NCBI GenBank assembly: GCA_002946415.1
Contig: NJPS01000006.1
Coordinates: 744,001 to 808,000 of the forward strand
Direction: 5' to 3'
DNA from: Rutstroemia sp. NJR-2017a BVV2
Taxonomy: Eukaryota > Ascomycota > Leotiomycetes > Helotiales > Rutstroemiaceae
Length of the DNA stretch: 64,000 nt
Shown: in pieces, positions 34,298 through 46,001 of the stretch
How the letters are laid out: each line of letters starts with the position of its first letter
How positions within the stretch are numbered: the stretch's first letter is position 1
Program-made: the position numbers and the translations under genes
The notes under the pieces: model-generated
Database searches by the model: none
The model's input: the letters and a program-made list of their open reading frames with translations, nothing else
Told to the model about the DNA's origin: nothing

Positions 34298-36914
34298 GAT
34301 GAAATCTTAAAGCCAGGAAATATGACAGGGAAGACTTATTCCATTAGATTAAGGGGACGATACATTCATATAAATACATTCGCGGAGACTTCCCATGATC
34401 GATTAGAAATCCTTCCCCTTCAGCTCATCCGGTCAGTACATTCGCAAGAGCTACAATCCGTCCGATATCCGACCCTGAAATTAAAACTTACATTGGCAAA
34501 ATGATCTCCCCGCAAATTCGGCAGCAGATCTTCCGCTATTTCTCCATGCTTGATTCTTTGTATTCACAGTAGAAGCAACGTGGTCCCATCTTCGGGGCTA
34601 CCGGGAACAGTGTATCGTTATATTCGAAACAGGATTAAGGTAGTTTGTCGAATGTAAGGGGCGTTAATGCGATAGGACGGGTATTTCACCCGCCATTTTG
34701 CCTTTTTATATACTGCCAATATATATCGGTGACAACGGGCCGCATTGTGGGGAAATGCTTCTGTGGAACATGTGGGTGTCGTGAACTCCTTGCATGCGGG
34801 GAAATGTTTTAGCGACCTCGAAGCACTCGCCACATTTATTTGGCATTGCGCAAGTGCAGCCTTTATGTCACAGATAATATGAGAGGGAAATTCCAGAGTA
34901 AAGAGCCAAATTTTCTCTCATTGTTTATTGCCCGGATTTGAGCGCAAGCAAGTGCAATGGTTGTCTTGATCTGGGCCCGGCAATCTTCGACTGGAGCGGT
35001 TCTCGATCTTTGTACATCCAACGACGAATTCAATTCGTGAAGTGGACAGGCTATATGGAGCATTGGAGCCTATATCTGCCCAAGTCTTTACTGAGGCAGT
35101 GTACGAAGTATAATCACCACAGCCAAGACCACTGGAGAGCACGGAGAGAATATACCGTGGGACGCTTTTCTAATACTTTCCAGGAGCTGCCCTTTCCGGC
35201 GCAGCAAGGAGATCCGATTGAATTAATTCGCATTGGATGGTCGGTATCTGGCCAGATTGTGGAGCAGCAATTTGATTGAAGGAGTGGCCTCCGATAGTTT
35301 CGATCATGATGGACTCGTCTACAGTGCCGCCCGCCGTTGGAGCTGTGTGATATTTCCAAGCTACAGCTGATCTTGACGGTGCGGTGTCGTGCGGATGTCT
35401 TCTATTGAAGTGCCCCAGGTCGGCGTTGATGCAACTCTGTTTCCAAATCAACCTGCCATGGTAATCCATAAACAAAATGTGGACTTGGTACTTTGAGCTG
35501 GTTCTCGAACGTATGTTCACATCGACTTGGACCTATTGAGGGAGGCTTAAGGTAGCAATCTGGGGAAGCGGAGGATGAAGGACTGAAAGAGTAACCTAGC
35601 ATGCCATATCATTTCGTCGCGGTGACCTGATAATGAGCAGATGAGCTGGCTTGAGTGTTTCAGGAGGTGGGTTAGCGAACTGCGAACAGAGGCAAAGGGT
35701 GGAGGACTCAATAATCGGAAATGAGACGACCAAGGGAGCAGCTTACCTGAAATGATACTTCATCTTAGAAAGAAGAGATGCTGGGAGATGACCATGCCCA
35801 TAATCATGTGCGGACTTCGGCGGAGAGCCCTGAATATGCATCTCAACGACTCATTGCTGTCGATACGAACAGTTCTGTAAGCTCTGAGTGGTGTACCAAA
35901 CGGTGACAAAGGCAGTATTAAGGGAACGAACGCCTTTGCCATATTGTTACATTCAGGTTATGGACAAGGTGCGCCCGAGAACCAGAGCGTGCCAGAATAC
36001 TGTATCGTACCGCGGCGTCGTGCCCCAGAACAGAAGCAATCACAAGAGACATCAGCAATTCCAGAGGAGTAGACTCCTAAATCCTAGTATCAGACGTTCA
36101 TCCGCATAAAACATGCAGAGTATTCACGTGCTGGGAAAATTAGATCATATATTAAACTTCCAGTTGCTTGAAACAAATATAATAGAGCCTATTACGATTA
36201 CAGCATGAAAATGACAACGTATCAGAAAGTAATATATGACTTTCATCTCATCTAGAGATTCGGAAATTGATGATATAGTTCTTACGACGCGTGTCCTGAA
36301 ATACAATCATTATTAAGGTTAGTAGTAAAAACGACCGTGGCAAGGCTGGCATCAGATCATCCCTCACAACTCGTGCAACCTCCACATTCCGTCCCGTAAG
36401 ATTCATGCTCTGCTCCGGTCGAAGACGTGAGGACGAGCAAAGTGCCGAGGCTTTATTTCCTTTGCTTCTTCTTTAGAGTTTTCGTGTATGAAACTAGTCC
36501 CAGCACTATTCCGGCTACCACCCCCACCAAGCTAAGGTCCGAGTTGAGCATTCAAAATTTCGTGAGAGGAGATGCTTCAATGAGTAGATGCAAGCGTTTG
36601 CACTATTCAGAGACCCTGTCTACGCAGAGTCGTTAATATTCTATCAAAAATTATCCACAGAGAAGTAAGTAGTGGTGCTGTGGTGGACGGTACTGCACAT
36701 CGAGGTTTAACCGCTCAGCAGAAGACCGCCACCTTATCCCCCCGCATTAAAAAGTGGAGTAGGATAATCGGGGTCAGGTATACTCTAAAGACAGCCGAAG
36801 CCATCAAGAGCAAGAGAGCAAGTAACTATCCATTCATACAACGAAAAATCGATTTTGAGGTAGAAAAAATTTCTGAAGACCAGAGGACGATGAAGCAAAA
36901 AGATAACATCTGAA
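34298..36914. other. Intergenic, possibly with decayed coding sequence
   Basis: A 2.6-kb stretch with no gene I can defend. Overlapping minus frames at 35602-34918 (about 65-115 codons each) read as protein-like but shift between frames and lack motifs, so decayed sequence is possible. The rest is AT-rich without repeats. Confidence 0.4.
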
Positions 36915-36987
36915 TGACCTACGCAGGGCTCGAACCTGCAATCCCTAGATTCGAAGTCTAGTGCCTTAACCATTGGGCCAGCAGGCC
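36915..36987 (-). tRNA. tRNA-Arg (anticodon TCG)
   Basis: The minus strand reads as a 73-nt cloverleaf without intron: acceptor stem GGCCTGC pairing with GTAGGTC (with G-U pairs) and discriminator A, D-arm with AATGGTTAAGGC, anticodon stem CTAGA/TCTAG with loop CTTCGAA (anticodon TCG), and T-arm GCAGG-TTCGAGC-CCTGC. A and B box internal promoters are present (TGGCCCAATGG; GGTTCGAGCCC). It decodes CGA arginine codons. Confidence 0.95.
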
Positions 36988-37832
36988 AGTGATTCAGAAC
37001 CAGATTGATACCGGCTTGTTGTTGTGAAAGAGTGACGTTTAATGTTGAATATCAAGCAAAAATCAACTTGAGGGTTAAGCGAGGGTCAACCCCTTCATCC
37101 ACCGTTAAGTCCTTCCCGCTAACGTGACTTGCTACGCTACAGCTCCTTTATCTACTTGGAGGTGTATTTATCTCTGTCTACTTGTATTTTATGTGCAAGC
37201 AAGGTATGTCAGTCTCCAAAGCAGTGGCCCTTGGAAAGCAGAGTAACCTTAATCACAGCCCCCCATTCCTGGTATCTGGACGCTTAATAGGATAAGATTG
37301 AAAGCGTCTTATCTTCTCTACCACAATCCCAATCACGATTCATATTCCTATCTTCCTCTAGATAATTTTTCCAAAAATATTCCGTACTTCAAACTATATT
37401 GGCAGTTACCGTGGATCAGCAATATAGCAACCGTTATTAACCCCACCAAGCCGGTTCATGCAACCCAATGCATGAAAAACATGATACAGGACCCCTAAAA
37501 CAGCATCATCACGTTTATTCAATCCTCTATCATCGGTGAAGACGGACTTTCCATGAAGCCCGAAACTCAGCTCTCTACGATCTCTACCTCAGTGGTGGAG
37601 AGACCAGAGACGGTACTTGTCTGATTCTTAGACGCCGTGTCTAACCATGCGATCAATATAGAGTATGACAGCTCGAGATGTATAAAGATCGAGATGATCT
37701 CTTCCTTCCTCGAGGCAGATTCGATATCTTAGCAATCAAAATACAATTTCTACCTACCAGCAATCCCATCAACCAATCAAACAGACCAACCACAAACCAA
37801 AAGAAACTACTCCAAGCTCCATACTCGCAATC
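36988..37832. other. Intergenic, no gene seen
   Basis: Between the tRNA and the ABM-domain gene. AT-rich, no coding signature. The final 100 bp (C/A-rich) are probably the leader of the gene at 37833. Confidence 0.55.
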
Positions 37833-38397
37833 ATGAACGCAAGCCTCGCCACTCGAGTCATCACATTGACAACCAAGCCTGACAAAATCGATGATGTACG
37901 TCGTTCTGCCCATCTCCCAAATCATATCTTCCTCTAATGTTCCTTCTATCCCCAAACATTCCCTCCCACCATCGCCCCAAAATAGTACTTCCAGCTCAAC
38001 TCACACATCACAGGCGATCGCCGAAGCATCCGAGTTCGCCAATCTCGTCAAAGACATTGAACCCGACTGTCTCGTATACTCCGTCTCCAAATCCAAACCC
38101 TTGATGGGTGATGGACCCGAGCAGATTGTCATAACTATAGTGTATGTTATTCTCTCTTCTTCCGTCTACCTGTCGTCCTGGCCCCTTACCGTCATTCTTC
38201 TCTATCCCCTTCCCTTACACGAGTAGCTGACGACCGGACTTCGAAACAGCTTCAAGGATGAAGCAGCCATGAAAGCCCATGAACAAACCCCCCATGTTAA
38301 GGCACGCATGGAGGCCAAGAAAGGAGAAGAGTTTTTGGCTGGTCCCCCTGATGTGCGGGCGGTTGTTCATGTGGGTGGATTCACCATGAGAGGATAG
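37833..38397 (+). CDS. Antibiotic-biosynthesis-monooxygenase (ABM) domain protein
   Basis: Three exons, 37833-37895, 38014-38141 and 38250-38397, give 112 aa, the size of single-domain ABM proteins. The product begins with a beta strand (TRVITLTTKPDKIDD). It continues with a helix (EASEFANLVKDIEPDCLVY), the strand QIVITIVFKDEAAMKAHEQT and a terminal strand VVHVGGF, the ferredoxin-like alpha/beta order of the dimeric YgiN/ABM fold. Family members are cofactor-free monooxygenases acting on quinols or polyketide phenols, or stress proteins of unknown substrate. There is no signal peptide, so it is cytosolic. No biosynthetic cluster surrounds it, although a dead O-methyltransferase end lies 1.2 kb downstream. 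The substrate cannot be told from sequence. Confidence 0.8.
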
Positions 38398-39551
38398 GAT
38401 GTACGATGAGTGTTGGACTGCGTCCATGATGTCGTGCGTTTGGTTCTGGGAATGTATATGTGTGGGTTGATATGGAGGGTTTTCCGTCTGGGGATCTTCA
38501 GGTTGATGATGAAATATCTGGCATCTGCGCACCCAGGCTACCGGTAACCTGATCTATAGAAAGCAAAATTTAGTTTTTCATCTGGTCCATCTCGACTTTC
38601 CTGTCGATCGCTCTGTCTCCTTTCTCTGTACCGCAAATCTTGCTTGCTTTATAATTGACATAACTCGCCATGGATTCTTAGGCTTGAAAGGTCTCGAAAT
38701 GTCTGAGAATATATGTGGAACTTCATGCCTATCCACCACGAAAGAGTAAAGTCCATGCCCTGTGGACTTCTGTCGAGTAACGTAGATCGTTTCACATGGA
38801 AATCTCTATGGAAGATCGGGTATGCCTCGTTCTCAAAATAGAGAGTTTTTCAGCACAGCATGCGAGTTCGTTGACATAGTCGAGCTCATTTCATTTGCAC
38901 AACTACCAAAACATGGAGAAAGGCAAGTGGAACTGTTCGTTTGGTACCACGTATATCAAAATAAGCATTTGGGACCTCGATCTCTTCCAGACCTCCTGGA
39001 ATATATGCCCACAAACTCGCGTATCGTCCTCTCTTCATCGGCTACTTGTATCCGAAAGCTTCGCGAGACCCTCCTGGTGGTAAGTGCACGTTTGCTTACC
39101 AGATCTATACTCCTCGTTTCTATCACCCATGCAACCTCCATTTAGCAGAACATATGCCAAGGAAATACTAGGAGCATTCCGCGTCTGCCTTCAGGGACGA
39201 CAACAAGGTCATTTCGCATAGGTATATCAGGCAGCAGAGAACCGCAGCGGCATGAACCCTAGGTGCTCCATGCTCACTCCAACTGTCCACACGAATCATC
39301 AAAACTAGTCGACCTCGGATTCCTGAGTCCAAGGTCCAGCCCTGAAGCTTCGCCATCCCATCATCCACAACCGTGGAACGAATGATCCTTCCTGTCACAC
39401 ATCGGACCATTTCAGCGAAAAGCGCGAACCTGAAAATCTTTCTGCAATACCTTCCCCTTGTACCTGCATGAAAGATTCGGTATCAATTTCAAATGTGGTT
39501 TGAAAGCTTCATATCTGATGCAAGCGTCTTATTGCTCGTCCCAAACCAGAA
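38398..39551. other. Intergenic, no confident gene
   Basis: Open frames at 38822-39145 lack known motifs and splice logic. This stretch may hold unrecognisable remains of the O-methyltransferase whose 3' end lies next to it. Confidence 0.4.
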
Positions 39552-39839
39552 AATTTCAGTGGTAGATCAGACTTTGTATCCCTCCATTCCCAGGATCACG
39601 ACGATGTTCGATTATTAAAAGAGCAGCCAAAGAGCAAATTGTTGTTGGTAGATCTGGTCTTACCTGAGACGAACTTTACCATGCAAGATGCCATCAAAGA
39701 TTTCTGCATGTTTCCCATTGGCGGACTTGAGAGGAACGAAAAGCAATGGAGCGAATTGTTGGCGAGGAACGGTTTGAAGACTAAGAAGATCTGGAGAGGA
39801 AGCGAGCCAGAGGCTTGTGTTGAATGCGAGCTGATTTAA
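39552..39839 (+). pseudogene. 3' fragment of an O-methyltransferase gene
   Basis: The frame ending at 39839 encodes an end typical of fungal SAM-dependent O-methyltransferases: KLLLVDLVLPETNFTMQD, then FCMFPIGGLERNEKQW, ELLARNGLKTKKIW and a final ECELI. In the family these are the last strand-helix elements after the catalytic region. The N-terminal dimerisation part, the SAM-binding GxGxG region and the catalytic His (usually in a HDW motif) are missing upstream in any frame. Only a weak DHDDVRLLKEQPKSK continues the homology backwards. No start codon or upstream exon was found, so I read this as a truncated relic rather than a working gene. A distant missed exon is possible but unlikely. 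Confidence 0.6.
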
Positions 39840-40320
39840 AATATGGGCTAATATGGAAGGGATATAATATGATATACACGAAATTGTTCTTTTAGGTCGA
39901 TATAAACGAGTATGACTCCGCTCGCAGGCTCGCGGGATGAATTTAAGGGTTTAAAGGCTTCTGGGCCTCGCCTCAGGCTCGGCGGCGTGCCAAGGCAGAC
40001 TGAATTATACACAGGAGATATATTGTACAGACCGAATTTTTGATTTTCTTATCAGTTGGTCAGGTGACCAGGATTTTTCGATAAGAGGTGGCCTGAACAT
40101 AGGACAATATAGAAATAGATGAATTCTGGATTGGAAGTACTTTAAAATGACCGTAAACATGACAAGTTTGTCGGATATTCACAGTTGAGGTAATTCCTCT
40201 CCACCTGCCCTTTGTAAAAAAGTTGGAGTGCGGCTATCCTTCAGACTTTTAGCCACACCACCAATCCCGCTTCACCAACAACCTAGCTTTCCATGTTAAC
40301 GTCTGTCACTTTCTGTCGCG
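39840..40320. other. Intergenic / promoter of peptidase gene
   Basis: No gene. A short GC-rich patch (about 39912-40000) contains near-repeats of CTCGCAGGCTCGCG and CTCGCCTCAGGCTCGG. The rest is the presumed promoter of the M24 gene. Confidence 0.5.
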
Positions 40321-41953
40321 ATGTACTTGGAAAAGAGCATTGGTGAAGAGCGCACAAGCAAACAGAGCATCCCAAGACGTGGAAGCACGAAATCCTTCAG
40401 GAATTTCCTACGACTTTGCCTATCCACAATTGCCACTATTTTGCTGTCCAGTATTCTGTTCCTCGTAAGTACGAGCCTTGGAGATGTGCTTCCAACTAAG
40501 AAAAGAAGGGTCCGAATGTCGTCCCCTTTACTCTTGAACATGAGGACGATTTATCACCTTTCGAGAGCTTTCGGAAATGCTCCATCGAAAAGTTTATCGC
40601 GACCGGTTTGCGTTGGCTCGATGGTGTCTCACCTATTTCCAAACATGAATTTATGCAAAGACGGAATAATCTAGCCGTTGCTCTCAAAGCCGAAGGCATT
40701 GATGCATTTATTATTGAGCCAGGTTATACATTTCAATACTATGGTAATGTTAGTCAACGTGATTGGGAGGTTTGGGAGCCAGAGGAACGGCCTTTCCTTA
40801 TGATCGTTAGCCCACGGCAAGATGAAAGCTCTGGCAATGTGGTAGCGACAACAACCTTTTTAGCCCCACACTTTGAAGAAGGGAGAGTACGAATGCTGGG
40901 AATGCCATTTGAGGAAGATCTCAATGTTGTTACATGGGAAGAACATTGGAATCCTTATGTAACATTATTGAGTAACTGGTATCAGACATCTGGTGGAGAA
41001 CTGGGCAACGGAGAACTGCCCAAGGTTATGGTCGACGAAGAAATGAGAGACTTCATTCAAAGAGGTCTGGCGGAAGCTGGGTTCACAGTTGTTGGACTTG
41101 AGGGCGAAGTCAGGCGAGTCAAGCAGACCAAGACATCCGGAGAAGTCGACAATCTACGAGCAGTCAATACGGGAACAGTTGAGGCACTACGAGCAATGCG
41201 AAAGTGTTTGCTGCCAGGGTTGACTGAAAATGAGGTGATGAAGGGCCTTGACAGTACGATGAGGGCGGGCGGCATGGAACCATTCTTTGATATTGTTCTT
41301 TTTGGTATGCTATCTACCCCATCTGCGTTTATTTGCTTACGAAAGAATAGATGAGAATGCAGCAATGCCACACGGTGGACCAGACGGAACGAAAGTTTTA
41401 GAAGCAGAGACTCTGATACTGATAGATGTAGGGTAAGAAGCTTTGGCTGTGGTTACGGTTAGCAGAATCCTGCTAACAACGTTGAAGAGCTCATTTGAAC
41501 GGATACTCTTCAGATATCTGTAGAACATTCTTCCCTCCATTTTTCCCTGCACACAATACGCGTTCTTCTCTCCCTCCAATCATCCAGCAGAAGATTGCGG
41601 TTTGGGAAACTGTCTTCGACGCACAAACACAGGCATTGCATGCACTGATATACAACGGAAGTTGCGCATCAGTGGATTTGGCAGCACGAAAAGTGATCAC
41701 GGATGCTGGCTATGGACAAGAATTCACGCATCGCGTTGGACATGGCATCGGACTTAAAGCTCATGAAAGTCCTTACCTACATAAAGGAAACACGGAAGAA
41801 ACATTGAGACCCGGTATGGCTTTTACCCTCGAGCCTGGGATCTATCTGGAGGGCAAGTTTGGTGTGAGACACGAGGATGTCTTTCTCGTGAAAGAGAACG
41901 GAGAAGCAGAGATTCTGACGGGCTCAAGGGCGCAGGATGCATGGAACCCTTGA
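40321..41953 (+). CDS. Membrane-anchored M24 metallopeptidase (Xaa-Pro dipeptidase-like)
   Basis: Four exons, 40321-40464, 40506-41304, 41351-41432 and 41488-41953, give 496 aa. The first intron is only 41 nt; its acceptor could instead be 3 nt downstream. Residues about 25-48 form one hydrophobic helix after a basic N-terminus, suggesting a type II membrane anchor, less usual for cytosolic prolidases. An N-terminal creatinase-like domain (about 80-240) precedes the pita-bread catalytic domain. All five metal ligands are visible: D340 in LILIDVG, D351 in SSDICRTF, H427 in VGHGIGL, E457 in TLEPGIY and E471 in RHEDVF. It should remove an N-terminal residue before proline or split X-Pro dipeptides using two metal ions. 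DENAAMPHGGP carries the usual substrate-side His. The family is firm; exact specificity and membrane location are inferred. Confidence 0.9.
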
Positions 41954-43202
41954 GCATTTTTTGTAGTACGTCCTTCCCAACGAATGGCAATCATTTAATA
42001 GGTGACGAGTAGCCAATGAAAAGTATTCCATGTGATACTTTGGTGGTTTGTTGCATATCTGAAGAAGAGGGCGAGAGGGCAACATTAGGGCGTACAGCGC
42101 CCTGCGCCCTTCGCCCTTCAATGGTGGGGTAATGGAATGGCCTGTCAGATGCACCCAGCCAAGGTTTTACCTCAACGAGAACAAATCATTTATACGTCTG
42201 AAATAATTGACATCCAATCTTCACGCATCAATTCATTGTGCAGTTCCATGTTGTTTTCTCGTGGTCCAAATCATCATACTGTAGCGGTAGCGGTAGTTGA
42301 ATGTTCGAGGTTGGTGTTCGGGGCGCCAAATCCTCAGCAGCAAAGCACTAAATTGTGGGGAACCTTGGAGGGACACCCGAGCTTCATTTTAACCACTTTT
42401 GGGCAAAAGATCCGTCTATTCTTCTTCCATTCTTATCGTGGAAATCAACGAGTCAACGACCACACATGAACGATTAAGCATTCTATCAGTATTATACTTC
42501 CATCTCTGGACGAACCTAGAGCTATGACAAAGCCTTCATACACAGAACTAGTGGTGATCGCTCGGCGCCCTCGCTGAAGATACCGATCAGGACCCACGTA
42601 GGTCCCCTAAAATGGATCAAGTTCTGGTGGTTGGCACTGCTAGATAGCTCTTTTGAGGTCAAACTAGCAGCTCAGCATCTGCGAGATCATATGGTGCAAC
42701 CTGCACCAGCCTTCCTTCTCTCCCTCGTTCTCCGATACCGTAGGCCGAGCTGTGCCCGATGTGCCCCTCCTCGAGCTATGGAGATTACACAACATTCCCC
42801 CGCCAATTTCCTATTGTAGCAATACAGTCCATCGATATCGAGTCTGCCGTTGATGGGAGACTTTCTTGCTATAGTGGGGTGAGCAAGCTCTTGCGCCATC
42901 ATGAGCTAATTGAAGCAATGGATATATAAGGTCGACAGCTCTGGTCGAACACGGCCAATATTTCCTCCTCGACATTCTTATCATCTGCAGGAACACACAC
43001 GAACATCTCACGATACTTCATATCCACGAATCAATTGTCTTGCAGGCAGCCATAGGTCGTTGTTGCTAGATAAGAAATCTTCGATATTTAAGGTATGAAT
43101 ACTCTAGAGTCCATTGCACCGCTCTGGCTCTAGGAACACCATACACATATCCTCAAACATACTCCTTCATTCCTCATATCACAACTCGCTTCAAAGCTAA
43201 CC
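41954..43202. other. Intergenic, no gene seen
   Basis: A GGGCG/CGCCC-rich imperfect palindromic stretch (42069-42117) lies just past the peptidase stop. TATATAAG at 42923-42930 could be the TATA element of the cupin gene 273 nt downstream. Short frames lack coding signature. Confidence 0.5.
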
Positions 43203-43720
43203 ATGGGTTCCATCATTAGCAAAGGTAAATCTTCCAAATCATCCGCACCCGAAAAGATGTCTCCAATTGCATTCCAATACCACGGCGGAGCTCAAACCGA
43301 GTTCAAGCCCCCTCTCATTGCCAACGAGAATGCTTTCCTCGGTGACGTTGCAACCTCAGAAAAGGAGGACCCCACCGCCCCAATATCGGCAGGTTTCTAC
43401 AGACTGGAGAAAGGAACACCATTGGTTTACGAGTACACATACCATGAGATGAAGATCATCGTAGATGGTGAATTCGACATCAGTGACGAGACTGGACAAA
43501 AGGTTCACGCCAAGAAGGGAGATGTATTCTACTGTGAGTTGATTGCAAGAAATAGGAGGTGAACGCAAGCTGACTCGAGATAGTCCCCAAGGGAAGCAAG
43601 ATTACTTTCACCACAGAGAGCTTTGGATTGGGATTCTTTGTTGGGCAAAGAAAGGTTTGCTACCATGACAGCTACTTGAATTCTGAATGCTAACTATTTA
43701 AATAGACTGGTACCGCATAA
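43203..43720 (+). CDS. Small single-domain cupin
   Basis: Three exons, 43203-43533, 43584-43654 and 43706-43720, give 138 aa. The last intron has a clean GCTAAC branch site. The start has a strong CCATGG context. Residues 1-20 are basic/Ser-rich and begin MGSIISK, a possible N-myristoylation signal. The cupin barrel shows motif 1 around YEYTYHEMKIIVDGEFDISD and motif 2 around KKGDVFYFPKGSKITF, ending FGLGFFVGQRKTGTA. The His/Glu pattern resembles EutQ-type cupins rather than metal-binding oxygenases. Such proteins bind small ligands or act as unknown isomerases; no substrate can be assigned. Nearby genes give no pathway. Confidence 0.8.
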
Positions 43721-44641
43721 AGGATATAAATATTTCACGAAAGGGAACTGGTTACTGGGATAGGAGTCTTCGCTATTTCATGAAATGTAAATACGCAAAT
43801 TTAAAAAGCCATTTTGGCTCTTTCATCTTCTACCTTCTATGCCTTGATGAGATTTGTGTACCAAGAATCATTCGAGAGTGTCCCTTCCCCCCTGCCCTTA
43901 CTACGTCAGAAGCACTGGCTCGACTGGCAAGCGCCATGATACCCGCGAATCCTATCAGCGCTAAGCCATCATGCACTTCTCAAATATCCATATATACAAC
44001 AGCCTGTTACCTCCAGTCCAGTCAAGATCGCTTTCCTTCATTTTATTCCTCACGCGGTAAGAGAACATTGAGAGAGGTCTCATTTCCCCTAGGCTAGGAC
44101 AGGTGCTGTGGCCGCCATCCTCACACATTCTGCGTTCTGATTGATCTCAGCTACACCACTCCGGTCATGTCCAGTTCCATCACTCCAGACACTCGTCTTT
44201 AGGGTGTTGGCCCAGTGTTGTTAGGTATAGGCATAACCCAAATCACTTCGAGAGGATATCTGCGCGCTACTGTAGCACATTCGATTCGGGCCCACGCCGA
44301 TTTTGTACAGAACGGCCATGAATTAGTATATATACGATACTTCTATTCCCTTTTTGCTCGTTATGTTATTCATATATCATGCATCCAATTCGTTAGCTTG
44401 AAGAATGCCCCTCGTCCTGTTGGTCCTACCGTCCGGGTGCACTGTGTTGACGCCCTCATTTGTTTGCTCCATGTGATCCATGCCACGTCCGTCCCATCTA
44501 GTTTCCTCTGATCTCTCCTGTTCTCATACAACTCGTGGCTCCAGATACGTCAGCGTCAGGTGCCGTTGGTACGGCCGATTACCAACCAAAATGATGCTGG
44601 GTCTTTTTCGCACCTTGACAAGGAAGGCGTACATCACTGTA

Positions 44642-45692
44642 GGAGAATAAGGGCAACGACATTCAGGAAAACGAGAGCAAACCCTCCGAGTACATCACCC
44701 ACGATTTGCTCCAATGCTGGTTGGAGAAGGACTTGAGTTGTCGGAACTCGTACTGCTTGCGCACGGAGAATTCGAACTAACAGCAGCACTGGCTATGTTT
44801 CTCCGGGGGAGACTACTTGTGGAGGAAGCCGAGGATATGTGTGTGGAAATGGTTTATACTGGCCCAATTTCTTGATGAAGGAACACAGGAAGATGAAGAG
44901 TTTGACGATGAAACTTGACCAGCCGAAGATGATGTCACTCGACGTACTCGACGTACGCGCCGTAGTTGGAGTGGCTTGATAGATGTTCGGAGCAGCTGTA
45001 GTTAGGTTGAAGCCAGTGCTACGCCGCCTACCCTATCTGAATCGCATAGAAGCCAATCGCTCGCCCATTCCCAAGAGTTCCGTCGCTGGAGATTGGAGTA
45101 GTGGAACTTGACTATCACCTGCATTTGAGACCATAGGTTGAAATATCAAAATCTGTCGAGACGACGAGGACTGCACGTTTGCTTGACAGAGGACAGGTTC
45201 GTTGGGAGAACAGATATAGGAGGCTCGGAAAGAAAATGGTGGTCTAAAAGGACGTCCTACTGGTGGTAAGCGAGGATCGGCTGCGCAGAGATGTGGCGGT
45301 TGCTTTAAGCCATACTGAAGTTGACTCTGCCTCTTCCGCGGCGCAAATTCGTTCGTCAAGTATTCCAAATACTTTTCAAGCGATGTGCTTCTTGGCACAT
45401 CTCCTGCATAAAAACTGGCCAATCGATAAAAGCCGGCACAGAATGCACCATCATTCGGATGTGTGGGTGGTGGGGTCGTGACTCGTGAGCTGTGAGCTGT
45501 GATGTTTCCGCGGCCAATCCAATGCTCAGCAAGAATAACCTCACTTCTGCCACAGAGCCTCCGAGCACGATTCATAGATGATATAACCACAGTGAAGTCA
45601 GTATGAATATCACGAAGAGGTATTTTGAGCCGCATTTCATTTATGTACTGTTTGCGAAGGTCTGCGGCGGAAAGAATTTGTGTTCTTGCCAA
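44642..45692 (-). pseudogene. Possible decayed Ser/Thr-rich membrane protein
   Basis: On the minus strand a 219-codon frame (45692-45033) with scattered Cys runs to a stop. Beyond it, in pieces of frames, come a Thr/Ser-rich stretch (TTARTSSTSS), a hydrophobic segment near 44925-44870 and a helix-like GDVLGGFALVFLNVVALIL at 44712-44642. This order (ectodomain, Ser/Thr stalk, membrane helix) matches the intact sensor-like gene that begins 310 bp away in the opposite direction. Stops between the parts prevent a simple gene model. It may be a broken paralogue, or unrelated sequence that only looks similar. Confidence 0.25.
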
Positions 45693-46001
45693 TCGCTTCT
45701 TAATACTTGAAGCTCACCCTGGTTCCAAATCTCCGCTTTCAGCACCAACAGTTGGTGATTCACAGAATCATTGGCTGGCAGCAATAAAAACAAACCAGAC
45801 CAAGATCGGATGGCAGACATCGAGTGAATTGTTCTTTGCTGCGATCGCTTTTATTTTTACTTATCTACTTATGGGATAACTTGGTTTCAGTTGGCTGCTT
45901 TGCTTTCGTCTCGTACCGATCAATCTTTGCTGCTTCTTCTTCCTCTCCTCAGATTTTTCCACGTACAATGTCCAGGTAGCAGCGGTAATAATTACATCTA
46001 T

